Assembly (NCBI GenBank): GCA_963693315.1 | Contig: OY856188.1 | Coordinates: 185,787,487 to 185,851,486, forward strand | Direction of reading: 5' to 3' | DNA length: 64,000 nt | From: Diogma glabrata | Taxonomy: Eukaryota > Arthropoda > Insecta > Diptera > Cylindrotomidae | In this document: in pieces, positions 50,738 to 60,830 of the stretch | How the letters are laid out: each line of letters opens with the position of its first letter | How positions within the stretch are numbered: position 1 is the stretch's first letter | Notes under the pieces: generated by a model | Told to the model about the DNA's origin: nothing | What the model saw: the letters and a program-made list of their open reading frames with translations, nothing else | Database searches by the model: none | Translations under genes and position numbers: made by a program

Positions 50738-52206
50738 TTTTCTCTGATTAAAATTATTTCACACTACATTAGCTCACCGCTTTCCTTTATATTTAATATG
50801 AGCCTTAGTTCAGGGATTTTTCCTTCTGAAATGAAAAAAGCAGGGATAGTTCCTCTGTTCAAAAGTGGTGACTCAACGCATATTTCTAATTATAGGCCAA
50901 TTTCGCTCTTATCGGTTTTCTCTACATTGCTTGAAAAATTAGTGAAGTCGAGAATCTTATCATTTTTAGTCAAAACTAAATTTCTAAGTAACTTACAGTA
51001 TCGTGAGGGTCTAAGCTCTGAGTCTGCTCTGATTGACTTTTTGTCCCCGCTATATGATGGATTAAATATAGGTAAAAGGGTAGCTGCATTATTTATTGAT
51101 ATTACTAAAGCTTTTGATACTGTCGATTATATTTTATTATTTGAAAAATTAAGGTCTGCTGGCTTCAGAGGAATTGTGCTAGATCGGTTGTGGTCATATT
51201 TATCTAATCGTATTCAATGTGTTAAAATTAATGGTACTTTTAGTCAATATAAAACTATATCTGCTGGTGTTCCTCAAGGTTCTGTTCTTGGGCCAATTTT
51301 ATATCTCATCTATATTAACTCCCTATGTAAATTTAATTTTAAAGGTTCTTTAATTGCTTTTGCTGATGATGCTGCTGTTTTATATTGTTATGATTCGTGG
51401 GTGAATGTCAAACAATGTATTGAACATGATATGATTAATTTAAGAAAATGGTTTAATATTCATTCCATGGTTCTAAGTTCTAAAACACGTTACATGACGT
51501 TTGATTTCTTTGATGAAATTAACTCTCTTGCGAATGATTTTATATGTCATTCAATAAAATGTTCATCTATTCAATGTGATAGCAGTTGCATTGTTATCAA
51601 AAAAGTAAACTATTTCAAATATTTGGGGTTAATTCTGGATAACAAACCAAATTTTTTCACTCATATTGAGAAAATACGTAATGAGTTATATAGAACTATA
51701 CGGAAGTTGTACATTTTACGTGAAAAATGTCCCCGTCATTTGCTGAAACAAATTTACTGTTCTCTATTTAATTCTCGCTTAGAATGTGCTATTACTTGCT
51801 GGGGTGGTGTCTATTTTAGTAATATTAAACCTTTATTGACTGCCCAAAAATTTGCTTGCGTGTCATACACTTCAAATCTCGAACTGATCCTTCGCTTCCA
51901 CTTTTTAAAAAGTCTAATATTCTTCCGTTCCGCTATCTCTATGTTTATAAAGTTTTAAACTTATTTTATTCTAGATGTGGGTATAAAAAAATCAAAACCG
52001 TTGTTGAATACAGTTTACGTACCAATAATCGTTGCGTAGTGAATTTTACGAGAAAGGAGCATTGTAGGCGTTTTTATGTTTTCATGGCTCCCTATTTATA
52101 CAACTGTCTACCTGTATTTATCAAGTCTTTTCATCCTATAAATATTTTATTGAAAAACTTAAAACTTTGGCTATTCTCTGTTAAAAATATTAAGCTTTAC
52201 TTTTAA
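50738..52206 (+). pseudogene. Reverse transcriptase of non-LTR element, one frameshift
   Basis: From the ATG at 50798 the frame is open for 386 codons. RT motifs appear in order: 'YRPISLLSVFSTLLEKLV', 'ALFIDITKAFDTVD' (about residues 97-110, first catalytic Asp), 'AGVPQGSVLGPILYLIYIN' (about 156-174) and 'FADDAAV' (about 188-194, catalytic Asp pair), followed by 'YFKYLGLILD'. In-frame coding extends upstream of the ATG to about 50738. Near 51861 the frame changes and homology continues to the stop at 52204-52206, ending 'NIKLYF'. The catalytic residues are intact but the frameshift and missing 5' half make it inactive. Confidence 0.9.
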
Positions 52207-52512
52207 TATTTTTTTTATTATTTTCGTGTGTGATATTTTTCATGTACTTACTATACATATTAGTTATTTAGCTTCTTTGTTATGTTTTGTTTATTTATGT
52301 TTTTTTACCATTTTTTATGGAGCTTTTACTACAAGTGTTCGTTTGTTACACTTCAAAATGCTCCTACTTATTTCATTTAAATTACAAATTTAATTCTTAT
52401 CTGGCATTTGTTTATTTAATTATTGTATGTTTATAAAAAATTTTGTAAATTACTGTATATCATTTTAATGTGTTTTTGATTGAAATAAAGATTATTATTA
52501 TTATTATTATTT
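50738..52512 (+). mobile_element. 5'-truncated non-LTR retrotransposon (CR1/Jockey-like)
   Basis: Starts abruptly within the RT domain and ends with AATAAAG followed by seven ATT units (52491-52511), the simple-repeat tail of target-primed retrotransposons. The ORF1 and endonuclease parts are absent, as expected from 5' truncation. It begins within about 70 bp of the Tigger right end. Confidence 0.88.
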
Positions 52513-52656
52513 TAAGCTGTTTTTTTGAAAAATATCCATTATAGATTCTGGAAGTTACACTCGAGAAACGTTGACAAAAGCGAAAAATTTACGGTTTATT
52601 GTTTTTCATATAAATGCCATACGCCATAAATGTTAAATAAACGATATTTGTAAAAA

Positions 52657-53772
52657 ATTTTAATTTCTTGGAACCTACATTAAATTCAATTTCCTTTCTT
52701 GCAAGCTTAAAAACACGAATATTGGTGCAGGTTGCACAAAGTTATTCAAGTTTTTCCAGAAAAAGTCAAAACTAAAAATTTGGAAAAAAACTTTTTACTA
52801 AGAATATTTCAAATTCTGCAACATAATTGATAATTGATTTATACATGAGTTCTTACACAGATTTTTGAATTAAAACTACGAGTTATATTGAGTTTTCTTT
52901 ATTTCAATCAACTTTTCTGTTAGATATAAGTAATTGTGGTTATGGTCCTGAAATCGAAATTTGGAACAACAAAAATCATTTCTTAGCTCTATTTTATAAC
53001 TAAAAAACCAAATTAAATGTTAAAATATATTGAAATTTATTTTGATGATATGCACTACATTATTAAAAATACATAGGCAAATGCAAAAATTTTTGTTGAT
53101 AAAAACGCAAAATTGCAGCTTATTGTTTCCGTTTACAAAACTCGTCTGTATATTTGGAATAAATGTGATGACGCAATTAAAATTTTAAATCGATCATTTA
53201 CGCTTGCGCTTCTACTGACAAAACCTAATCGCAACACAACGTAAAAACGTTAAATGAACATTTTTTCCGTTGTACCATCTTGAAACCATTAAGTTGACGT
53301 AACTGTTTTGCGGCATCCACAGTTTACCTTCACTCAATTCTATGCCGAAGTAATGGAGACATGCGGTTCTTATAAATGGAGTGATTTTTTAACAGTAACT
53401 TCCACAAATCAAATAAAATGACTTTGAATTATTTTTACACTAGAAACTTTTTGACGACACCATTTGAATAAATTTAACTTTACTTTACTATTTTCAAAGA
53501 ATTCTTAACTGATGTTTGAGAACGACTGAACTTGTAAAATATTATTTACGATGCGAAAACTCAAAGTAACTCGCTGTTTTAACTCGAAAATCTGTGTAAC
53601 AGCTCATTTATATATCAATTATGTTGCAGGATTTAAATTATTCTTAGTAAAAAATTTGTTTTCCAAATTTTGAGTTTTGGTTGTTTTTGAGAAAACTTGA
53701 ATAACTTGGAGCTACCTGCACCAATATTCGTGTAATTTCGCCTATATACTATAGGCTCCAAAAAATTAAAAA
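52657..53772. mobile_element. Foldback element with arms of about 200 bp
   Basis: 52657-52890 is an imperfect reverse complement of 53575-53772, sharing CACGAATATTGGTGCAGGT, AGTTATTCAAGTTTT, TTTACTAAGAATA and GCAACATAATTGATA. The 0.7-kb interior has no coding frame. Probably a non-autonomous foldback transposon. Confidence 0.7.
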
Positions 53773-54089
53773 TAGTTACAATCATTGTTTGTTTAAAATT
53801 TATATTTTTTTTACATTGAAAAAACAAATTTTATATTCGTAACAAAATTCTTATTTCTGATTAGTTAGTTCACATTTCGCATATTAAAAACCAGCTATAT
53901 ACATAGTCATATTACAGTGAATCATGTGGATTTTTATATACGATTTTTTAATTGATTTTTATTATTATTCTCATTATTTTATTTCAAAAGAATGAATTTA
54001 ATTTTTAAATTTAAAATTTTATTTTATTTTCACCGGTATCGGGTAATGAAAAAACAGCCGGTTCCGGGTGTATACCGAATATTTCAAAA

Positions 54090-54425
54090 TTGGAGCGGGT
54101 AGGCCGAGTACCGGGTAATCTCCTGGCAATCGGTGTATCACTGTCTAAGAAGATTTCGGGACAAATGGTATCAGCTAAATTGGAAAATATCAGGTTGTGT
54201 CAGACATCTTGCTCAGACCAGGTTTTTGGTTGCACGATTTATGATATGACAAACATCTGCGAGAAGAACGTCAGGGACATTTGTGCGCTTCTTGAGTATT
54301 TCTAATTGGTTTCTAGAAGTGACGGTAGTCCTTGAACAGCAAAGGCCATTTTTATTATTTGGCATCGGACTACTGGTGTCTATGCCTCATCCTTAAGACA
54401 ATCATTGTAACCTAACCTATCCTAA
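54090..54425 (+). pseudogene. Non-LTR retrotransposon 3' fragment (tentative)
   Basis: A 71-codon frame with 'VRDICALLEYF' near its end resembles the final residues of R1/LOA-type elements. The segment closes with GTAACCTAACCTATCCTAAC, a short-repeat tail. Family assignment is weak. Confidence 0.35.
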
Positions 54426-54459
54426 CATGGTTGAACTCCCCGGTGATATCCACAAACGA

Positions 54460-55720
54460 TATCCATTATCCACAACATCGTTTGGCCTAGGTGGTTTTTG
54501 CAAAGAGTGCCTCCTATTAGTAAGGTTGTGGAATAACCCTTTTATATTAGTCTATGTATTTGTTCGAAATTCACATGAGAATTACGATTTGCTTACGAAG
54601 CACCATAATTTGTCGGCATTGGATATCTCAGATGTTCATGAAAGCATGTATATAATAGAAATAGACAGATACCCAAACTCTCCACAAGGTTGTTCTTTTT
54701 ACGACAAACTATCGTCCAATCTCGATAAGATTAGTGCAGACTACCCCAAAGTCAAACAAATATCAGCAATAGTTTATTTAAGATAACCTACATCAATTAA
54801 AGTCAATTATCGTCGGGTTTTGAATTATTAATATATGTTGATTGGGAGACTGAGAAACTTTTATGAAGAAACACCTTGCCACACTGTTTGTTGTGTTTAG
54901 CGGGAACCTAGCACATCAGGCCTAACAATTTCTGAATTCATAAAAGGAGTATGGCGGCCACATTTTTCGCAGAAAACCAAGCATAACCAAAACCAAACAT
55001 AGTCCCATTCTCTTACACCAGTTGAAACTTAAATGAAGCCAATTATTTTTCTGTGTAATATTGTACGAAAATGGTTCTTTCTATAAATATCAACAAATCT
55101 CTTGGTATTCCACCCTTAAAAACTTTGATAGGCAACTTATAGTTTCTCACTAAAATTTTCTATTTGTTCTACAAAATTACGATATTCTCCGAACTTGGGA
55201 TGCTGGTAGGTGTTCAAACCATATCGAAGAAACGTAGTAAAATTGACCCCAATAATTATAGACCCTTTGCTATTCTGTCAGTTTAAGCTAAGATATTGGA
55301 AAAATATGTTAACCATAATCTAATAGAATATTTAGAGGTGTCACGAATGTGATAAGTAATAAACAGTATTACTTCTGCAGAAGTGCAATAGGTGACAATT
55401 GTTAGCCTACGTAGCACATCTGTGGAACAAATTGTTGGAGAACTAGGGTGAAACGTTCAGTATTTAACTTGGTATTTTTTAAGTACTTAATACTGTTTCA
55501 TGGATTTATAGTTTTCTTGCCGGTCACCAATTTTCGCCAATTTAGATGGCATTATAGCCATCGCTAGCTTCCCAAGGCTCTGCACTCCCACTCTCCCCAA
55601 CCTTGTTTATTTATACATAATTGATTTACTCATCTTTATTGTACAATCAATCCAAACTTTTTCTGACCAACAACTAAATTCTGTTGTCTTTCGCGAATGA
55701 AGTAACATAAAGACTTACCT
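54460..55720 (+). pseudogene. Decayed non-LTR retrotransposon (endonuclease and RT parts)
   Basis: A 119-codon frame (54427-54786) ends with 'YPNSPQGCSFYDKLSSNLDK' then 'ISADYPKVKQISAI', resembling the stretch before the GDFN motif of the apurinic-like endonuclease in Jockey-type elements. At 55200-55330 a frame gives 'RSKIDPNNYRPFAILS' with a stop, then 'KILEKYVNHNLIEYLE', the start of the RT domain. At 55560-55640 'SQGSALPLSPTLFIYT' corresponds to the PQGS-LSPTLF motif. Many stops and frame changes; catalytic ADD not found. Old remnant. Confidence 0.6.
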
Positions 55721-55750
55721 ATTAAAATAAATAATGAGAAATTACACCAG

Positions 55751-56252
55751 GTCGACTCAATTAAACTATAGTTATCGAAAACAACATGAAATGAAGCAAT
55801 CATATGTTTGATGTATCAAAATCTGCAATGAAAATCTGCAAATCTGCACTGAAAAATTTCAATGAATATTTGGTATATATGAGAATAAAATAATTGCTCT
55901 TCAGCTAAAATTGAACCAAGTAGTGGGCAATTTCAAAGTCCCTGTGTATTATAGACTTCAATAATTTAACGTCCATTTTGTCAACTTAAATAAAATTGTT
56001 AATATAGTTTAAATATATGAAAGCATTTAGCTGTTAGTATATAATATTAATGGATAATAATATAGTTTATACACAATATTTTCAACATACTTTATTTCAA
56101 CAACACGGATGCTCATGGCTGCCAATGATTATAGCAATGCCTTATTTTCATAATTTAATTAATATTGACTCGATAATATTCAATATTATCATGATCGTTA
56201 TAAAATAGGCACCAAAAAAGCATTTTCTTACTTTCTTAGCATAAAACTACAT
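55751..56252. other. No recognised gene
   Basis: AT-rich sequence downstream of the secreted-protein gene. No supportable feature. Confidence 0.5.
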
Positions 56253-56258
56253 TTTATT
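56253..56258 (-). terminator. Polyadenylation signal AATAAA
   Basis: AATAAA on the minus strand, about 27 bp past the stop of the secreted-protein gene. Confidence 0.6.
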
Positions 56259-56284
56259 CATAGTTTTTGTTTTTTTAAATACAG

Positions 56285-56632
56285 TTAAATAAATCTTAAT
56301 CCCAATAGCCATGGCAATACTACAACGATATTAACTTCACTCCTTTTACTATCTTCAACCGTGTCTTCTTTATTTTCCAAAACGTCTAATTTTGGTTCTT
56401 CGACTACAACAGCGGCATCCGTTGGTACCGAGTTTTCAACTGGTTTCTCCCCATCTTGTGCTTGATCTTTATTTTGAACTTCAACAGCGACAACCGTTGG
56501 TACAGAGTTTTCAACTGGTTTCTCCCCTTCTTGTGCTTGGTCTTGATTTTGAACTTCTTCGGATAGATAAATAGGCAAAGTGTTTACAGCTACCGAAATA
56601 CTTAAAAGTAATATTAATATTTTTAAATTCAT
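56285..56632 (-). CDS. Small secreted acidic repeat protein, function unknown
   Basis: 115 residues. Residues 1-19 form a signal peptide ('MNLKILILLLSISVAVNT'-like: Lys then a Leu/Ile/Val core, cleavage probably after the Thr-Leu region). The mature part is acidic, with two tandem copies of a 25-residue unit (about 27-51 and 52-76) built on 'EVQNQDQAQEGEKPVENSVP', rich in Gln, Glu and Asp. Then 'VVEEPKLDVLENKEDTVED' and a hydrophobic end with 'LPWLLGLRFI'. No Cys, no enzyme motif. A frameshifted paralogue at 44850-45165 keeps the signal start, 'ENK' block and 'PWLLG' end. The gene has a TATA box, a possible initiator and a polyadenylation signal. Length and repeats recall lineage-specific insect secretory proteins (salivary, seminal or cuticular), but nothing fixes the role. 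Confidence 0.8.
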   Translation of the reverse strand: MNLKILILLLSISVAVNTLPIYLSEEVQNQDQAQEGEKPVENSVPTVVAVEVQNKDQAQDGEKPVENSVPTDAAVVVEEPKLDVLENKEDTVEDSKRSEVNIVVVLPWLLGLRFI

Positions 56633-56699
56633 TTTGCTGTTGAAATTTATATTTTAATTTTAAAACTACAAGCGTTAACTACTTCGTTTGAGTTTGCAC

Positions 56700-56730
56700 T
56701 TTAGTTGAAAACAAATAAAGACTTATATAT
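56700..56730 (-). promoter_or_regulatory. Core promoter of the secreted-protein gene
   Basis: On the minus strand TATATAAG (ending at 56722) is followed about 25 bp later by TTCAACTAAAG, close to an insect initiator, then about 70 bp of leader before the ATG. The frameshifted paralogue has the same TATATAAG upstream. Confidence 0.55.
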
Positions 56731-58344
56731 ATATATATATATACGAAAACAAAAAATAAATAAACTAACAGTTAAGTGATATAAGTGATTTATATTTCCT
56801 CAACTATATTTCAACGTCCAAAACTTTAGATTAAACTTATTATTGCGTTAGGTGAGAATGGTTAAATATTGGGCAATTATAGACCAGTTTTAGTTTTAGT
56901 GACATTTCCATATACAGACACAGCTTGCAGTATGAACATTGCTATTGAGGCATTATTCTGCCTAGTTTAGATCTAATGTTGACTTAATGGCTAATGCTGT
57001 ATAACCACGAAGATAACATGTCTTTGTTCAACAAGCCGATTTAGGGTATATACCTTTACCATCTGTTAAATCTTACGTTCCAATCTAAATTCAAGCTTTG
57101 GTTGATTTTTATATTGATTTTGAGGTTTTGATCCGCATATCTTTAAACACAATTTGTGCTCAATTGTCAAGTAGTATCTGAGGTCTACATACCTCATTAA
57201 CTATCTCTAAACACATTTTTTAACTATCTCTAAACACACTAATCTCTAACACATTTTCATTAACTATCTCTAAAAATGGAACAACAAATAGTTTATAACT
57301 CAAACACGATTTAATAAATATGTTTCTTCACTGTTTTTCGTTCACATATGAAATCTTTTTTTATCACGCTTTATGAACTGTGTACATGGGTTCTTTTTCC
57401 ACTACAGTGTAAAAAGAATAACAAATTGGAGTTGCGATGGTTTTTCATATAATTTTAGAGAAAAATAAAATATGAATTTCTTAAAATAGAATATGAATTT
57501 TGAATGTTTTGTTGTCGATTTCTAACTTTGTAATTTATAGTAAATATTGATTATATATTACTATCATTGAAAAAAATGACTTTTCCGACGCGAGATAAAA
57601 ACGTTTTTGTTTTTCGTTCGTAAATCGTAAACAAATGTTTACTCACGAAAAAACAATGTTTTCAATTCGAAAGTGCTAGATATAGTTACAGATAAAATGT
57701 TGTTAATTTACAAAAGCTGTATTTATTGAAATAGAGTAGTGACGACTGACGCCCACGGGAGAGTAAAAATGGTTAGCTTTGTATTTGTTACACGTCTCTG
57801 AAAAAAACTTTGTTTTTGCTATATGTATGTCTCTGTGCAAAACTAAAGCAAATGCACCATATTCATTTTTTTCCAAGACGTATATATTATAGCTTTTAGC
57901 ACGGATTGAAATCTTAGAGTCCGATGTTTCAATTCCTTTATATTACCTCGGTCTGAAAGACCTAAGTATTACATTCATGAGCTAAAAGTGAAATTCTTAC
58001 CCCCACTTTTTTTGGCATTTCTCGACGTTTTAGGACTTACTGATTCTAAAAAAGCAAAAAAAAATGTGTGTCTGTCTGCCGGCCGTCCGGCCGTCATTAC
58101 CTTCGCTACAGGGAAAACCGCTGGAGGGATTTCAAAAATTTTTTTCTAAAAATAGGCATACTCAAAAGACAGGTCCGAAAGGACGCTGTGTTCGATAACT
58201 GTACCGGAAGTGTGTCAAAAAAATCATTATGTGTGTCAAAAATAGCTAATTTTCATATTTTTGGCTTAACGTCATTTGAAGTGAAGTTACGAGTAGGAAC
58301 ATTGAATTTGGAGAAATCTTGATGGTAGGGATTGGTATGTGAGA
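56731..58344. other. No gene; unclassified repeat with GC-rich patch
   Basis: 58068-58130 holds CTGCCGGCCGTCCGGCCG and a less AT-rich patch typical of mobile-element ends, continuing to about 58330. An 84-codon frame there has no recognisable domain. The rest is AT-rich without features. Confidence 0.4.
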
Positions 58345-58960
58345 TCAAAAACTAGATTATTGCATTATAAGTTTGTTGTCAAGTGTGTCAAAAGAAAGAT
58401 TTTTATTTATTTTTTACCCAATTTTTGGAAAAAAAATAAAATTATTTGAAATGAAATTTTATTATTATTATTGAGAATTATGGCATTATAAGTTTGTCAA
58501 AAAATGTTGTCAAGTGTGTCAAAATAAAGATTTTTATTTAATTTTTTACCCCAAGTTTTTGGATAAAAATAAAATTAATTATTTGTTTGAAATGAAATTT
58601 TATTATTATTATTGAGAATTATGGCATTATAAGTTTGTCAAAAAAAATGTTGTCAAGTGTGTCAAAAGAAAGATTTTTATTTATTTTCTTACCCAATTTC
58701 TGGAAAAAAATTAAATTATTTGAAATGAAATTTTATTATTATTATTGAGAATTATGGCATTATAAGTTTGTCAAAAAAATGTTGTCAAGTGTGTCAAAAG
58801 AAAGATTTTTATTTATTTTTTTACCCAATTTTTTGGAAAAAAATTAAATTAATTATTTGTTTGAAATGAAATTTCATTATTATTATTGAGAATTATGGCA
58901 TTATAAGTTTGTCAAAAAATGATTTCATTTATTTTTTTAGCCAATTTTTTGGAAAAAAAT
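58345..58960. repeat. Minisatellite, unit about 135 bp, 4-5 copies
   Basis: The block GAGAATTATGGCATTATAAG recurs at about 58477, 58613, 58746 and 58886, with GTTGTCAAGTGTGTCAAAA, AGATTTTTATTTATTTTT and a variable A-rich end in each unit. Unit lengths vary from about 133 to 140. No coding potential. Confidence 0.9.
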
Positions 58961-60195
58961 GTAGTGACGTTTTTATGACGTATATGTAATTGAAAATGAA
59001 ATGGGACATGGAAATTTTTGAATTTGTTATAGTTTTTGAAATATTTTTGGAATTTTGAAAAAAGTTTGAATTTTTAATAATTTTTGGAATATTGGAATTT
59101 AGAAAAAGTTTAAATATTTTATTTTATTCTAATTTTTGGAATATTTTTGGAATTTTGAAAACTTTTTTGATTTTGTTCTAATTTTTGCAATATATGTAGA
59201 ATTTTGTAAAAAAATAGAATTTTTGGATTTTTTAAAATATTAGAATATTTTAGAACTTATATAACTAATATAATAACATAAATTAATATAATAACATGAA
59301 ATGAAAAAAAGCAAAACGAGGATACACTCAGCAAACTTCTCAAAAACCTCTGCATTTACAGTTCAACAATTTCAACTTTTCCAAAAAAACGACACTTTGA
59401 CGTTGATGACATTTGCCCCTACCTGATATTCTCTATAAGTCAAGAAAACTAGTTTGGCCATCACTAAATTGAAGTTTAAAAATTAGTCATTAGTGACCGA
59501 ATCTGGATTCACTAAAAAACTTTTCAAAATACTCTTCGGTTTAAAGTAAATGCATCTTCTCTCTTATTTTCTTATTTTAACTTTTGTAAAAAAGCAATAT
59601 TTGACATAATTTTAAATAATTACGACTTTTGTAAAAACGACATTTGATCTGGTACTTTCCAACGACCTTAAATGTTCAAACCCAACTGTTCCTTTCAGTC
59701 CAGAAAATTTCTAAGAAAACTTCTCCATTAAGCGTAAATACTTTTTTTTGAAAAAGAAATACATATTTGTTTTGAAAAACCAAAACGATTTGCAACAGTC
59801 TGATATTTTCAAACTGTTCCTAATATTTAGAAGTGATGGAGCTCGGCTTTACACAACAAATTTCTTAAAAAACTCTACATAATTACAATTTTTGTGAAAA
59901 AGCTACATTTATTGTGCAACAACGTGATGTTTTCCAACTGTTCCTATTAGTTGAGAGTGGCTTAAGATGGATAAAACCATAAGCTATAACCGATTTCGTT
60001 TTCAAATATATTTTATATAATCTAAATAATTACTGTTATTTGTCAATTGTTTCTAGTCCAAAATATGTTTGTCAAAAAAATTGGGTAACAATGTGTATAA
60101 AAATCATTCTTTTGACAGACCTAACGAATTTTTTACTCACTCATAACACAATAATTAACCATAAAAAAAATGAATAATTAAAAATTATTAAAAAT
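58961..60195. other. No gene; low-complexity and AT-rich
   Basis: 58980-59240 is a degenerate run of TTTTTGGAATTTTGAA-like motifs. 59300-60195 shows nothing that I can support. Confidence 0.5.
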
Positions 60196-60830
60196 TCAAA
60201 AAAACATTTTAATTGTATTTGAAATATTTTTTTTGGTCAGAAAGTAACTTCTTAAAGACTCAACATTTTTAATTAGTCTTTTTATAGCAGGAGATACTAG
60301 ACTAAGCCATCTTGTTGATACATGACGAAGTAGTTCTGACCATTCAGTACCGATCCATTCAAACATTTCTTTAAGTTCTTTGGTGCATTTAGTGGAAGAA
60401 TTGAATTCATTAAAAAATTTATTAACAATTACATCAATTTTTAACATCAACATCAAATTTTTTAAAAGATTAAATACCTTTTTTTACGATAACCAATTGG
60501 AATAATATTTTTATTATAGTGAATTCTTTTCGACTGTACCGAACAAGTTCCAACACCGAATTATCGAATTTTGTATTCATTTGGATTGAATTTCAATACA
60601 AAAAAAATAATTCGGTGTTGGAGCTGTACTGAAATTTGTTCGGTACAGTTGAAAAGAATTCACTATATATAAGAATTCACTATAAGTTTGTTCTAATTCT
60701 GTCATTACACTTTGGTTTTTACCAAAATTAACATTAGCATATTCTGCACACAATGCTTCTTTATCAATAAAAAAGATTGTTAAAATAATCGCTTATAATC
60801 CAGTAACTTTGTCGCCTGAAAGTATGGGGT
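60196..60830 (-). pseudogene. hAT-like transposase remnant, split by a MITE
   Basis: On the minus strand, 60196-60456 encodes 'ELLRHVSTRWLSLVSPAIKR' followed by 'SLRSYFL', a signature of the hAT-like transposase-derived family (ZBED/ZMYM/SCAND3 type). Upstream, at about 60690-60790, 'EALCAEYANVNFGKNQS' matches the preceding N-x-N-F-G block of the same family. A MITE (60517-60666) lies between them. The rest of the transposase is missing. Confidence 0.65.
60517..60666. mobile_element. MITE, AGTGAATTCTTTTC ends, TA target site
   Basis: The inverted ends AGTGAATTCTTTTCGACTGT and ACAGTTGAAAAGAATTCACT, with GTACCGAAC and AATTCGGTGTTGGA arms inside, give about 150 bp of near-complete hairpin. TA-rich flanks fit a mariner/Tigger-type target duplication. 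Inserted into the hAT-like remnant. Confidence 0.8.

Noticed and set aside
54405..54426. Telomere-like CCTAA repeats
   Set aside because: Only about three imperfect units at the end of a retrotransposon-like fragment; more likely a retrotransposon tail, and flies generally lack TTAGG telomeres.
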